In this document: piece by piece, positions 46,578-56,616 of the stretch | Layout: every line of letters begins with the position of its first letter | How positions within the stretch are numbered: position 1 is the stretch's first letter | NCBI GenBank assembly: GCA_016291185.1 | Contig: JAEFAI010000009.1 | Location: 1 to 64,000, forward strand | Length of the DNA: 64,000 bases | Origin: Bacteroidales bacterium | Lineage (GTDB): Bacteria; Bacteroidota; Bacteroidia; Bacteroidales; UBA932 | Reading direction: 5' to 3' | Position numbers and translations under genes: made by a program | Notes under the pieces: model-generated | Databases searched by the model: none | The model's input: the letters and a program-made list of their open reading frames with translations, nothing else | Told to the model about the DNA's origin: nothing

Positions 46578-47929
46578 ATAAAGTCCTCAACCGCGAGATC
46601 CTGCGGCTGTCGGTGCCCAGCATCCTGGCTGGGATCACCGTGCCCCTGGTGGGGATGGTGGATACCGCCGTGGCGGGCCACCTGGGCGGCGACACGGCGG
46701 CGCAGATCGGCGCCATCTCCGTGGGCTCGATGGTGCTCTCGCTGCTGTACTGGACCTTCGGTTTCCTGCGCACCGGCACCGGCGGCCTCACGGCCCAGGC
46801 CTTCGGTCGGAGCGATTTCGCGGAGAGCGGGCGCATCTTCCTGCGCGGCACGGGCCTCGCCCTGCTGGCCGCCTTCTTTGCCCTGGCGCTTCAGTGGCCT
46901 TTCTTCAAGGGTGTGATGCTGATCCCGGACGCGACGCCCGGGGTGCGCGCGCTGGCGGCGCGCTACTTCTTCATCCGCATCTGGGCGGCGCCTGCTACCA
47001 TGACGCTGATGACCCTGCGGGGCTGGTTCGTGGGGATGCAGAACTCCGTGAATCCGATGTGGATGGACCTGATCATCAACGCCGTCAATATCGGTGCGAG
47101 CATCCTGCTCGCCTTCGGCGTCGGCGCCTGGCCGGGGCTCGGTTTCGTGGGCATTCCGCTCGGCACCGTGATTGCCCAGTACTGCGGTCTGCTCTACGGT
47201 CTGCTGGTCTGCTGCGTCAAATACGGGCGGAGCGTGTTCTCGCGGCTGCGGCGCAGCGACTTCACCGGTCTGTTGCATGACGGCTCCATGGGCCGCTTCT
47301 TCCGGATGAACCTCGACCTGCTCGGACGCTCGTTCTTCTTTATTTTGATTTACATCGGCTTCACGATCATTGCCGCCGGCTACGGCGACGTGATGCTCGC
47401 CGCCAGCTCCATCCTGATGCAGCTGCTGATGTTCTTCAGCTATTTCACCGACGGATTCGCCTATGCCGGCGAGGCCCTCTCGGGCCGTTTCATCGGCGAG
47501 CGCGACGGGGCGATGCTGCGCCAGTCCGTGCGCTATGTCTTCGTGTGGAGTATGGTTCTGGCGGTGTTCTTCGCCGCCCTGTACGCCGTCGCCGGCTCAC
47601 CGGTGGTCCGGCTGCTGACCAGCGACGAGACCGTCGTACAGGCCTGCCGGCTGTTCCTGCCCTGGCTGCTGCTGATGCCGCCGCTGGGCTGCGCCGCCTT
47701 CACCTGGGACGGCATCTTCCTCGGCGCCACCGCCTCCCGGGGCCTGATGACCTCCATGGCCGGCGCCGCGGTCTCCTTCTTTACGGTCTGGTATATAGGC
47801 AGATGGCTGCTGCAACCCGAAGGTGCAACAGCCATCCATCTGCTTTTTGCGGCTTATTTCGCCCACCTCGCTTTCCGGACACTCTGGCTTACGCTCCGCT
47901 ACCGGAAAGAAGTTCTCGGCAAGGTCTGA
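46574..47929 (+). CDS. MATE family efflux transporter
   Basis: A 451-residue inner membrane antiporter with about 12 helices. MVDTAVAGHLGGDTAAQIGA near residue 25 and PMWMDLIINAVNIGASILLA near residue 160 mark the two MATE halves. Probably Na+ or H+ driven export of drugs or metabolites; the substrate is unknown. Translationally coupled to rsgA. Confidence 0.92.
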   Translation: MNKVLNREILRLSVPSILAGITVPLVGMVDTAVAGHLGGDTAAQIGAISVGSMVLSLLYWTFGFLRTGTGGLTAQAFGRSDFAESGRIFLRGTGLALLAAFFALALQWPFFKGVMLIPDATPGVRALAARYFFIRIWAAPATMTLMTLRGWFVGMQNSVNPMWMDLIINAVNIGASILLAFGVGAWPGLGFVGIPLGTVIAQYCGLLYGLLVCCVKYGRSVFSRLRRSDFTGLLHDGSMGRFFRMNLDLLGRSFFFILIYIGFTIIAAGYGDVMLAASSILMQLLMFFSYFTDGFAYAGEALSGRFIGERDGAMLRQSVRYVFVWSMVLAVFFAALYAVAGSPVVRLLTSDETVVQACRLFLPWLLLMPPLGCAAFTWDGIFLGATASRGLMTSMAGAAVSFFTVWYIGRWLLQPEGATAIHLLFAAYFAHLAFRTLWLTLRYRKEVLGKV

Positions 47930-48138
47930 CAAAAGGAAAGCGGACCTTGGTTCCGAAAACCTCCACTGCTCCTCCCTGGCGCGTCCAGGCCCGCCGCCGG
48001 TGTCGCCGGCGGAGATGCCCTGCGTCTTGTCGTCCCGCCAGGATGTTATGCCCGTACAAGGTATAGGGCCCCGGATTGTACTCGTCAAAAAATACGTCGT
48101 CGTTGTGTCTGGAATAGAATATGGCCATACTATCCGCA
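47930..48138 (-). other. gene remnant or small ORF region with a GC palindrome
   Basis: On the minus strand, an ATG at 48125 opens a coherent ~34-residue stretch (MAIFYSRHNDDVFFDEYN, then GPYTLYGHNILAGR) that then runs into low-complexity arginine-rich sequence and the palindrome CCGCCGG/CCGGCGG (47994-48012). I do not recognise it. It could be the 5' remnant of a gene broken by a repeat element, or a short real gene. Nothing else is seen here. Confidence 0.3.
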
Positions 48139-49416
48139 TTATTCTGTATTCGTGTAGGTAATAGGGATGAGGTAGGCACCGGCCGTATCTGTTTTCAAAA
48201 GAGCCATATACCGGTGTGTCCCGACATCGGAAACGGTACGGCCCAGCTGGAAGTATAGGTTCGGGAAGATGCTGGCGTCGGCGAATGTCGGGGAATAGTT
48301 CAATCCGGGGGCGACGACCGGATTCAGGGAGGTGTCATATACCGTAAGCCTGTAGTTTACCTCTTTATCCGTTTCGAGGGAAATCAAGACCTTGATTATT
48401 TCCGGCTTGCTGCCATCCGAGCCGGAAATCGAACCGGTACCGAAATCGACTTCATTGCGGTCCAGGACCAGATGGTTCGTGCAGGGTTCCAGCGTCAGGT
48501 CCGCCACAATTTCATCCACCACATAATCGAAGTCTTCCGAATCCTTGCATTGATAAAACTCCGGAAGGGCCGTGACATGGAACCGGCTCCGGTAGGGCAG
48601 GTCCTCAAAAGCGTAGCGGCCGTTTTCGTCCGTCCGGGTGGTCGTACCGGTGCATTCGCAGTAGATCAGAATATCCTTGAGGGGGTTCCCCTGATTGTCA
48701 ACGACCGTTCCTACGACATTCGCATGGAAGTCCCTGCCGCTCGTTTCGACCGACAGCGGGATGGCCGTCTCGATCCACGCCGGCTCTCCTGCGCAGATAC
48801 GCAGGCTTCCCTCCCTGAGACCTTCTTCTTCGTGCACGGCCTCGATGGTGAAGCGCTTTGTCTCCCCGGCGGCCAGGTACCCGTACCATCCGTTCGGCAG
48901 TTTGTGTTTCAGATCCGGCGTGATCGCGCGTATCCCTTTCTCGGTGGCGGGATCCGGACGCAGCGCAATGGCGATATCTTTCCCGCTGATGTTGCTGAGG
49001 ATGAGTTCCTGGCTCTGGACTCTCGGGCCCAGCCGTATTTGTTCCGTCCCGACACTGAAGAGCGGCGCGGGAGACAGGGAGACATTCAGGTTTTCATCCC
49101 CTTTGACGCTCAGATGGTATTGGGATTCAGCATAATAGGTGCCGTCAAAGAGAATCGTATAGTCCCCGGCGGGAATATCCTTCAGGGAGTAGCGGCAGGA
49201 GACCGTGTCGGTCAGTTGGACCGGACCGTTGTAAACGACCATGCCCGAACTGCCGGTCACGCACGCATGGATGCCGGACAGCAGGCGCTTGCCGTTGGAT
49301 GCCGGATCCGAGATAGTTCCGGAAATCGTATATTTGACGTCTTTCTTCATGGCCAGTTCTTCACAGGCGGTGAAGGCGGCCAGGCCGATCAACAGGATTG
49401 CGATTTTTCTCATCAT
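48139..49416 (-). CDS. lipoprotein with carboxypeptidase-regulatory-like domains, function unknown
   Basis: A 425-residue lipoprotein (lipobox LAAFTAC, Cys near residue 18). At least two carboxypeptidase-regulatory-like beta domains are seen: residues about 28-110 (ISGTISDPASNGKRLLSGIH) and 230-310 (VVGTVVDNQGNPLKDILIYC, with TRTDENGRYAFEDLP). The rest is beta-rich. Such surface lipoproteins are common in Bacteroidales; no catalytic motif is visible. It ends close to the possible remnant at 47930-48138 and follows exoA by 3 nt. Confidence 0.75.
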   Translation of the reverse strand: MMRKIAILLIGLAAFTACEELAMKKDVKYTISGTISDPASNGKRLLSGIHACVTGSSGMVVYNGPVQLTDTVSCRYSLKDIPAGDYTILFDGTYYAESQYHLSVKGDENLNVSLSPAPLFSVGTEQIRLGPRVQSQELILSNISGKDIAIALRPDPATEKGIRAITPDLKHKLPNGWYGYLAAGETKRFTIEAVHEEEGLREGSLRICAGEPAWIETAIPLSVETSGRDFHANVVGTVVDNQGNPLKDILIYCECTGTTTRTDENGRYAFEDLPYRSRFHVTALPEFYQCKDSEDFDYVVDEIVADLTLEPCTNHLVLDRNEVDFGTGSISGSDGSKPEIIKVLISLETDKEVNYRLTVYDTSLNPVVAPGLNYSPTFADASIFPNLYFQLGRTVSDVGTHRYMALLKTDTAGAYLIPITYTNTE

Positions 49417-49419
49417 GCT

Positions 49420-50169
49420 TTATTTCAGCACCAGCTCCACCGGGCAGTGGTCGGAGCCGAAGATCTCGTTGTGGATGTCGGTGCCCGCGATGCGCGGGGC
49501 GAGGCCCTCGGAGACGAGGAAGTAGTCGATACGCCAGCCGACGTTCCGCTCACGGGCGGCCATGCGGTAGGACCACCAGGAGTACTTCGCTTCGCCCGGG
49601 TGGGCGTCACGCCAGCTGTCGCGGAAGCCCGCGGCGAGCAGCTCGCTCATCTTGGCCCGCTCCTCATCGGAGAAACCGGCGTTGAAATGGTTCGTGGCTG
49701 GATTCTTCAGGTCGATCTCCTCGTGGGCGACGTTCATGTCGCCGCAGATCACGACGCCCTTCTTCGCGGCCAGGCCGCTCACGTAGGCGCGGAACGCATC
49801 CTCCCATTGCATCCGGTAGTCCAGGCGCCGCAGTCCGTCCTGCGAGTTGGGAACGTACACATTGACCAGGAAGAAATCCGGCATCTCCAGCGTGACGACG
49901 CGCCCTTCGTGGTCGTGCTCGTCCACGCCGATGCCGTAGCTGACGGACAGCGGCGTTTCCCGCGTGTAGATGGCCGTACCGGAGTAGCCTTTCTTGTCGG
50001 CGTAGTTCCAGTAGGACTGGTAACCAAGGAATTCGAGGTCCAGCTGCCCGGCGGAGAGCTTGGTCTCCTGGAGGCAGAAGAAGTCGGCGTCGAGCGCCTC
50101 GAAGATGTCGGCGAAGCCCTTGCCGGCCACGGCGCGCAGGCCGTTGACGTTCCAACTAATGAATTTCAT
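49420..50169 (-). CDS. xth: exodeoxyribonuclease III / AP endonuclease
   Basis: DNA repair enzyme of the EEP fold, 249 residues. Motifs: ISWNVNGLRA, FCLQETKL, NVYVPNSQDGLRRLDYR, GDMNVAHEEIDL, WRIDYFLVS and the C-terminal SDHCPVELVL. TATATTTA on the minus strand (50181-50174) is 4 nt before the ATG and may be the -7 box. Confidence 0.96.
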   Translation of the reverse strand: MKFISWNVNGLRAVAGKGFADIFEALDADFFCLQETKLSAGQLDLEFLGYQSYWNYADKKGYSGTAIYTRETPLSVSYGIGVDEHDHEGRVVTLEMPDFFLVNVYVPNSQDGLRRLDYRMQWEDAFRAYVSGLAAKKGVVICGDMNVAHEEIDLKNPATNHFNAGFSDEERAKMSELLAAGFRDSWRDAHPGEAKYSWWSYRMAARERNVGWRIDYFLVSEGLAPRIAGTDIHNEIFGSDHCPVELVLK

Positions 50170-50194
50170 AAGGTAAATATACGCAGAAAATTCG

Positions 50195-50202
50195 TATCTT
50201 CG
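50195..50202 (+). promoter_or_regulatory. -7 box for cysS
   Basis: TATCTTCG, 20 nt before the cysS ATG; same variant as in front of apt and atpD. -33 box unclear. Confidence 0.5.
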
Positions 50203-50222
50203 CCTGTTTAAATAAATTGACT

Positions 50223-51749
50223 ATGCGCGAATTCTATATCACCAATACCCTGACCCGCAGCAAGGAGCTCTTCAAGCCGGTCCATCCCGGCCACGTGGGC
50301 ATGTATGTCTGCGGCCCGACCGTCTATGGCGACGCCCACCTCGGCCATGCCCGCCCGGGCGTGACCTACGACGTCCTGAGCAAGCTCCTGCGCCACCTGG
50401 GCTACAAGGTGCGTTATGTCCGTAACATCACGGACGTGGGACACCTCGAGCATGACGCCGACGAAGGCGAGGACAAGATCGCGAAGAAGGCCCGCCTGGA
50501 GCAGCTGGAGCCGATGGAGGTCGTGCAGGCCTACACCCTGCGCTACCACGAGGCGATGCGCCTGCTGAACGTGGCGCCGCCCTCCATCGAGCCGCGTGCT
50601 TCGGGCCACATCATCGAACAGATCGAAGCGGTGAAGAAGATTCTCGAGGCAGGCTACGCCTACGAGAGCAACGGCAGCATCTATTTCGATGTCGAGAAAT
50701 ACAACAAGGACTTCCACTACGGCATCCTCTCCGGCCGCAACCTCAACGACACGCTGGAGGGTACCCGCAGCCTGGACGGGCAGAGCGACAAGCGCGCCCC
50801 GTACGACTTCGCCCTCTGGAAGAAGGCGGAGCCGGAGCACATCATGCGCTGGCCGTCCCCGTGGGGCGAGGGCTTCCCGGGTTGGCACCTCGAGTGCTCG
50901 GTCATGGGCGAGAAATATCTCGGCCGCGAGTTCGACATCCACGGCGGCGGCATGGACCTGATGTTCCCGCACCACGAATGCGAAATCGCGCAGAATCAGG
51001 CATCCCGCGGCACCCAGGGTGTGCACTACTGGGTCCACAACAACATGATTACGATCGGCGGCCAGAAGATGGGCAAGTCGCTGGGCAACTTCATCACCCT
51101 GCCGCAGCTCTTCGCCGGCGACCACCCGAAGCTCACCCAGGCCTACAGCCCGATGACGGTGCGCTTCTTCATCCTCCAGGCCCACTACCGCGGCACGCTG
51201 GACTTCTCCAACGAGGCCCTGCAGGCCGCCGGAAAGGGCTTCGCGCGCCTGATGCAGGCCGCCCGCGACCTCTACGCGATGGCCGGCCGCAAGGTTCCGC
51301 AGTACGCCTATGGCGAGGAGCCGGTCAACGTCGCTCCCGACACCTGCCCGGCCGACAGCGAGGCCGTGAAGGCCATCTTCAACGGCATCTACGACGCCCT
51401 CTGCGACGACATGAATACGCCGGTCGCGCTGGCGCACATCTCCGAGGCCGTCAAGCTGATCAATTCCGCGAAAGCGGGCCAGCTGAAGCTCTCGAAGGGC
51501 GACCTCGACACGCTCGTGCAGCTCTTCGATGACATCGTCTTCGGCGTGCTCGGCCTCAAGGACGAGGAAGCCGCCGGCGGCACCGGCATGAAGGTGATCG
51601 ACGGGCTGATGCAGATGGTCCTCGAGCAGCGCGCCGCTGCCAAGGCCGCCAAGGACTGGACGACCTCCGACCACATCCGCGACGCCCTGAAGGCCCTCGG
51701 CATCCAGGTCAAGGACACCAAGGACGGCGCCGAGTGGACGCTGGAATAA
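50223..51749 (+). CDS. cysS: cysteinyl-tRNA synthetase
   Basis: Class I synthetase of 508 residues. [18 protein letters not shown] carries the zinc Cys28 and the HIGH-type motif near residue 39; the KMSKS-type motif is KMGKSLGNF near 282; GWHLECSVM and HHECEIAQ bind the second half of the zinc site. The ATG at 50223 is used; the TTG at 50217 is not needed. The stop overlaps the next start (TAATG). Confidence 0.97.
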   Translation: MREFYITNTLTRSKELFKPVHPGHVGMYVCGPTVYGDAHLGHARPGVTYDVLSKLLRHLGYKVRYVRNITDVGHLEHDADEGEDKIAKKARLEQLEPMEVVQAYTLRYHEAMRLLNVAPPSIEPRASGHIIEQIEAVKKILEAGYAYESNGSIYFDVEKYNKDFHYGILSGRNLNDTLEGTRSLDGQSDKRAPYDFALWKKAEPEHIMRWPSPWGEGFPGWHLECSVMGEKYLGREFDIHGGGMDLMFPHHECEIAQNQASRGTQGVHYWVHNNMITIGGQKMGKSLGNFITLPQLFAGDHPKLTQAYSPMTVRFFILQAHYRGTLDFSNEALQAAGKGFARLMQAARDLYAMAGRKVPQYAYGEEPVNVAPDTCPADSEAVKAIFNGIYDALCDDMNTPVALAHISEAVKLINSAKAGQLKLSKGDLDTLVQLFDDIVFGVLGLKDEEAAGGTGMKVIDGLMQMVLEQRAAAKAAKDWTTSDHIRDALKALGIQVKDTKDGAEWTLE

Positions 51750-53005
51750 TGAATAAGCAGGATCTCGAGATCATGGCGCCAGCGGGCGGGTTCGACTGCC
51801 TGCAGGCGGCGATCCAGGGCGGTGCAAACTCCGTTTATTTCGGCATCGGCCGGCTGAATATGCGCAGCCGCTCGGCGGCGAATTTCCTGCCGAAAGATCT
51901 TCCGGAGGTGGTTCGCATTTGCCGCGAAGCGGGCGTTCGCAGCTACCTGACGCTCAACATCATCCTTTTTCAGGACGACCTCGGGGCGATGCGCGAGGCG
52001 TTGGACGCGGCCCGCGCCGCAGGGGTGGACGCCGTGATCGCGTCGGACATCGCCGCCATCCAGTACTGCCGGCAGATCGGGCTCGAGGTCCACATTTCCA
52101 CGCAGTTATCCATCTCGAACGTCGAGGCGCTTCGCTTCTACGCGCAGTTCGCCGACGTGGTGGTGCTGGCGCGTGAGCTGACGCTTGACCAGGTCCGAGA
52201 CATCCACGAGACCATCGTCCGCGAGCGGATCTGCGGCCCGTCGGGGCAGCTGGTGCGCATCGAGATGTTTGCCCACGGGGCGCTCTGCATGGCCGTGAGC
52301 GGCAAATGCTACCTTTCGCTCCACGCTGCCGGCGCCTCCGCCAACCGCGGCGCCTGCTATCAGATTTGCCGCCGCAGCTACGAGGTGCGCGACCGTGAGA
52401 CGGGCAATGAACTGCTGATCGACAACGAATACATCATGTCCCCGAAGGACCTCTGCACCATCGAGTTCATGGACCGCATCATCTCCAGCGGCGTGCGCGT
52501 CTTCAAGATCGAAGGCCGGGCCCGCTCCGCGGAATACGTCAAGCGCTGCGCCTCCTGCTACCGGCGGGCGGCCGACGCCGTCTGTGACGGTACCTACACG
52601 CCGGAGCTGGCGGCTTCTTTGAAGGCCGAGCTGGCCGAGGTGTTCAACCGGGGCTTCTGGGACGGCTATTATCAGGGTGCCCGGCTGGGCGAATGGAGTG
52701 CCGTCTATGGCACCCAGGCCACCCGGCGCAAGGTTTACCTGGGCAAGGTGACCAACTGGTTCGACCGGATCGGGGTGGCGGAGATCTCCGTGGAGACTTC
52801 AGATCTGCACAGCGGTGATCAGCTGATGGTCATCGGCGCCACGACCGGCGTTGTCGAGTTCGAGGCGGCGGACATCCGCCTGGAATTCGATCCGGTGCCG
52901 GTGGCGCCGAAGGGCAGCCGTTGCTCGGTGCGCGTCCCCTGTGAACTGTGCCCCGACGGCAAGCTCCGCCGCGGCGACAAGGTCTTCCTCTGGGTCGAAG
53001 CTTAA
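51749..53005 (+). CDS. peptidase U32 family protein (tRNA/rRNA hydroxylation type)
   Basis: A 418-residue protein with the U32 signature block MFAHGALCMAVSGKCYLSLHA near residue 175 and the Cys-rich segment SANRGACYQICRR. Characterised relatives (TrhP, RlhA) act in prephenate-dependent hydroxylation of tRNA or 23S rRNA rather than as proteases; which of these applies here is not clear. The 3' end overlaps that of metH by 4 nt on the other strand. Confidence 0.88.
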   Translation: MNKQDLEIMAPAGGFDCLQAAIQGGANSVYFGIGRLNMRSRSAANFLPKDLPEVVRICREAGVRSYLTLNIILFQDDLGAMREALDAARAAGVDAVIASDIAAIQYCRQIGLEVHISTQLSISNVEALRFYAQFADVVVLARELTLDQVRDIHETIVRERICGPSGQLVRIEMFAHGALCMAVSGKCYLSLHAAGASANRGACYQICRRSYEVRDRETGNELLIDNEYIMSPKDLCTIEFMDRIISSGVRVFKIEGRARSAEYVKRCASCYRRAADAVCDGTYTPELAASLKAELAEVFNRGFWDGYYQGARLGEWSAVYGTQATRRKVYLGKVTNWFDRIGVAEISVETSDLHSGDQLMVIGATTGVVEFEAADIRLEFDPVPVAPKGSRCSVRVPCELCPDGKLRRGDKVFLWVEA

Positions 53006-56000
53006 CGCAAGTGGGAAAGGAAAAGGCGGGCGTCTTCGGGGTTGAAGCCGCGCGCGGCGGCGTAGGCATCGAGGGCTTCCGCCGGGAGGCGGCGGATCTC
53101 CGGGTAGGAGGCCGCCGGATGCGCGAAGACGAGCCCGCAGATGCTGGCGTCGGGAATCATGGCGCAGGACTCCGTGAGACGGATGTCGAGCTGGTCGCCG
53201 CCGGGCAGCAGGGCGAGGATGTCGCGCTTGAGGCTGTGGTCCGGGCAGGAGGCATAACCCGCCGCGGGCTTGACGATCTTGACCGGTGTCGCGGGGACCG
53301 GCTTCCCGTCGCGCTGCGCGTCCTTTAACTGTTTCTCCAACTGCGCGTCCAGCCAGCCAGATGCCGCTTCGGCGAGGGTCAGGCGCAGCGAGCGGTCCAG
53401 CAGGGAATCGTAATCCATTGAGCATGCCGGACAATCGCAGCCGGAGGGATGGAGATTCCGGGTCAAGCCCGGAATGACTACCTCGTCTTTCGCCGGCTTG
53501 CCTTTTCCGTCATTCGCCGGCTTGCCCTTCTCGTCATTCGCCGGCTTGACCGGCGAATCTCGATGGACCGAAATCGCAAACATCCCCGCAGGGCTATCGA
53601 AACCATAGTCGCCCGGAGCGACGAAATCCGCGAGCGAGCGGCCGTCGGGGCCGTCCTGACGCAGCATCGGCAGGCGCCAGGCGGGAGCGACGATGGTGTC
53701 GCGATCGGCGTGGCAGGCGTCGAAGCGGGCGGCGATGCGGATGCGGCAGAGGCCCTCGCGCTTGATGACCTCCAGCCGCTCGATAGCGTCCTCGTTGAGT
53801 TGGACGGTGGTGTCGTCGCCATGCTTGACGCCCCAAATCGCATAGAACAGCTTCCAGTCGAAGTACGGCAGTACCTCGGCGATGCTGAGCTCCCGGCAGG
53901 GGATGCTCTCGAAGAAGGCCCCGCGGAGGTAAGTGTCGGCAGGGAAGGGATGACCATTTCCTTTAGTCATGCCGGACTGCGATCCGGCATCTCCCGCCTT
54001 GTACAACGCCCTGATCTCCTCCTGCTTCCGGTGCTCCTCCGTCTCGGTGCCGGTGCGGTCGGAGAGCAGGCGCCCGGCGAGCACGGCGCTGGCCGAGGCG
54101 TCGGGGGCGTAGAAAACATGGTCGTACAGGGGCGCCAGCTTGACGGCCGTGTGCAGGGCTGAGGTCGTAGCGCCGCCGATCAGAAGTGGCGTGCAGAGGC
54201 CCCGGGAGGCCATTTCGCGACAGAGCTCCTCCATCTGGTGGAGCGACGGCGTGATGAGTCCGCTGACGCCGATGATGTCGGCGCGGATCGCTTCCGCCTG
54301 GGCCAGGATTGTCTCGCGGGGGACCATCACCCCGAGGTCAGTGACCTCGAAACCATTGCATCGCAGCACGATGCCGAGAATATTCTTTCCGATGTCATGC
54401 ACGTCCCCCTGCACGGTAGCAAGCAGGATGCGCGGTTTGCCGGATCCGTCCTCCGATGCGCCCATGTAGGGCTGCAGAATCTCCACGGCGTCGCGCATCA
54501 CTTTGGCGGACTTGACGACCTGCGGGAGGAACATCTTGCCGGCGGCGAAGCGCTCGCCCACGCGGGCCATGCCGTCCATCAACGGCCCCTCGATGACGTC
54601 CACCGCGCGGCCCTTCTCCTGCAGGGCTTCCATAAGGTCCTGCTGCAGGGTGGGCGAGCCGCCGGCGACGAGCGCGTTGGCGAGGCGCTCGGATACCGGG
54701 CAGCTTTCCCCGCCTTTTTCTGTCCGGTCCCCTGTTTTTTCGGGGGACCCGCCAGGATTTCCCGGGCTTTTCTGGCCGGCTTCGGCCATTTGCTGCGCCA
54801 AAGCAATCAGCCGCTCGGTAGCTTCCGCGTCGCGGTCCAGAATCACATCCTCCACGGCGCGCAGCAGCCCGGGCTCGACGGCGTCGTAGGGGAGCAGCAT
54901 CCCCGGGTTGACGATGCCCATGTCCAGACCCGCCTCCACGGCGTGGAAGAGGAAGGCCGTGTGCATCGCCTCGCGGACGGGATTGTTGCCGCGGAAGGCG
55001 AAAGACAGGTTGGAGATGCCGCCGGAGCACATCGTGCCCGGCAGATTCAGCTTGATCCAGCGGACGGCCTCGATGAAGTCCACCGCATAGCGGGCGTGCT
55101 CCGGAATGCCGGTGCCGACCGACAGGACGTTGACGTCGAAGATAATCTCCCAGGGCTGGTAGCCGGCCTGCTCCGTGAGGAGCCGGTAAGCCCGTCCGCA
55201 GATCTCGATCTTGCGCGCATAGGTCGTGGCCTGGCCCTGTTCGTCGAAGGCCATTACGACCACCGACGCACCCAGACGCCGGATTTCACGGGCTTTCTTC
55301 AGGAATACTTCCTCGCCTTCCTTCAGGGAAATGGAGTTGACGATGCACCGCCCCTGGGCGTTCTTGAGGCCCGCGAGGAGCGTCTCCCAGTGGGAGGAGT
55401 CAATCATCAGGGCGGCCTTCGAGACGGCCGGATCGCCGGCGATGTGGCGCGTGAACTTCTCCATCTCGACGGTGGAGTCGAGCATCGCGTCGTCCATATT
55501 GATGTCGATCACCGCGGCGCCGCCTTCGATCTGGCCGGCGGCTACCTGCAGGGCGGTGTCGTATTCGCCCGTGGCGATGAGTTTGGCAAATTTGCGCGAG
55601 CCGGCCACGTTGGTCCGCTCGCCGATGTTGGTGAACCGGCTCTGCCGCACGTCCAGACAGACGGCCTCCAGCCCGCTGACGTAGGGGCGCGCGTCCGGTG
55701 CGGGAATGGCCCGGGGGCTGATTCCGTGGACGGCCGCGGCGATGGCAGCGATGTGCTCGGGGGTGGTGCCGCAGCAGCCGCCGACAAGGTTCACGAGCCC
55801 GCTCGCCGCCATTTGCCGCAACGCGGCAGCGGTCTGCTCAGGCTTCTCGTCGTAGGCGCCCATCTCGTTGGGCAGGCCGGCGTTGGGGTAGCAGCTCACG
55901 GCGCAGTCCGCCCACGCGGCGATGTCCGCGACGAGCGGGGCCAGGTCGGCGGCACCGAGCGAGCAGTTAAGTCCGAAGCTGAGCGGCCGGGCGTGCTGGA

Positions 56001-56616
56001 CGGAGCGGTAGAACGCCTCCAGCGTCTGGCCGGTGAGGGTGCGCCCGCTGCGGTCGGCGACGGACACGGAGATGAGCAGCGGGAGGGCGGCCGCCTCGGG
56101 GATGCCGCTGATGGCGTAGAGGGCGGCCTTGGTGTTGAGGGCATCGAAACAGGTCTCCAGCAGCAGCGCGTCGGCGCCGCCTTCCACCAGGCCGCGGACC
56201 TGCTCGGCGTAGGCCGCGGCCATCTCGTCGAAGGAAACCGGCCGCCAGGCAGGATTGCCGAGGTCCTGCGGGAGGGTGAGGGATTTCCCGGAAGGGCCCA
56301 TCGACCCCGCCACCCAGACCTTGCGGGGGGCGGCATCGGCTTCGGCGCGGGCCAGGGAGGCGCCCGCCCGGGCGAATTCGCGCGCTTGCGCGGAACAGCC
56401 GTAGTCGGCCTGCGAAATGGCGTTGGCGCCGAAGGTGTTGGTGCTGATAATGTCCGCGCCGGCGTTGATGTATGCGCGATGGATGCTCCGGACGATGTCC
56501 GGATGCGTGAGGTTGAACGGCTCGCTGTTGCCGCTGAGACCGTGGCGCTGGAGCATCGTGCCCATCGCCCCGTCCAGGATCAGAATCCTGTCGCGGAGAG
56601 CTTGCCGGAGGTCCAT
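53002..56616 (-). CDS. metH: cobalamin-dependent methionine synthase with in-frame repeat insertions
   Basis: Transfers a methyl group from methyltetrahydrofolate to homocysteine through B12; 1204 residues. Homocysteine domain with the zinc motif GGCCGTT near residue 276; pterin domain ([20 protein letters not shown]); cap; B12 domain with VHDIGKN near residue 737; and a C-terminal activation domain. The B12-activation linker (residues about 873-883) and the activation domain (about 1018-1054) carry palindromic repeats in frame. The linker near residues 615-640 may hold another. The start at 56616 shares one base with the metF stop. Confidence 0.95.
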   Translation of the reverse strand: MDLRQALRDRILILDGAMGTMLQRHGLSGNSEPFNLTHPDIVRSIHRAYINAGADIISTNTFGANAISQADYGCSAQAREFARAGASLARAEADAAPRKVWVAGSMGPSGKSLTLPQDLGNPAWRPVSFDEMAAAYAEQVRGLVEGGADALLLETCFDALNTKAALYAISGIPEAAALPLLISVSVADRSGRTLTGQTLEAFYRSVQHARPLSFGLNCSLGAADLAPLVADIAAWADCAVSCYPNAGLPNEMGAYDEKPEQTAAALRQMAASGLVNLVGGCCGTTPEHIAAIAAAVHGISPRAIPAPDARPYVSGLEAVCLDVRQSRFTNIGERTNVAGSRKFAKLIATGEYDTALQVAAGQIEGGAAVIDINMDDAMLDSTVEMEKFTRHIAGDPAVSKAALMIDSSHWETLLAGLKNAQGRCIVNSISLKEGEEVFLKKAREIRRLGASVVVMAFDEQGQATTYARKIEICGRAYRLLTEQAGYQPWEIIFDVNVLSVGTGIPEHARYAVDFIEAVRWIKLNLPGTMCSGGISNLSFAFRGNNPVREAMHTAFLFHAVEAGLDMGIVNPGMLLPYDAVEPGLLRAVEDVILDRDAEATERLIALAQQMAEAGQKSPGNPGGSPEKTGDRTEKGGESCPVSERLANALVAGGSPTLQQDLMEALQEKGRAVDVIEGPLMDGMARVGERFAAGKMFLPQVVKSAKVMRDAVEILQPYMGASEDGSGKPRILLATVQGDVHDIGKNILGIVLRCNGFEVTDLGVMVPRETILAQAEAIRADIIGVSGLITPSLHQMEELCREMASRGLCTPLLIGGATTSALHTAVKLAPLYDHVFYAPDASASAVLAGRLLSDRTGTETEEHRKQEEIRALYKAGDAGSQSGMTKGNGHPFPADTYLRGAFFESIPCRELSIAEVLPYFDWKLFYAIWGVKHGDDTTVQLNEDAIERLEVIKREGLCRIRIAARFDACHADRDTIVAPAWRLPMLRQDGPDGRSLADFVAPGDYGFDSPAGMFAISVHRDSPVKPANDEKGKPANDGKGKPAKDEVVIPGLTRNLHPSGCDCPACSMDYDSLLDRSLRLTLAEAASGWLDAQLEKQLKDAQRDGKPVPATPVKIVKPAAGYASCPDHSLKRDILALLPGGDQLDIRLTESCAMIPDASICGLVFAHPAASYPEIRRLPAEALDAYAAARGFNPEDARLFLSHLR
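53454..53560. repeat. type C plus type B palindromic array inside metH
   Basis: A full type C unit (ATTCCGGG and CCCGGAAT arms, 53454-53478), two partial type B units with a 24-nt period, and a full type B palindrome (53533-53560). MetH reads them as [10 protein letters not shown] and DSPVKPAND plus two KPAxDxxx repeats. Confidence 0.85.
53967..53995. repeat. palindromic repeat (type C variant) inside metH
   Basis: ATGCCGGA and TCCGGCAT arms around CTGCGA, with GTC before and CTCC after, the same flanks as the type B and C units. MetH reads it as [10 protein letters not shown]. Confidence 0.75.

Noticed and set aside
53484..53560. The 24-nt tandem repeats as a CRISPR array.
   Set aside because: There are no unique spacers between the units, no cas genes, and the units are coding within metH.
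54690..54780. A further insertion in the MetH linker (residues ~615-640) containing GGTCCCC/GGGGACC.
   Set aside because: This linker varies in length among MetH proteins, and the sequence does not match the other element classes, so I do not count it.
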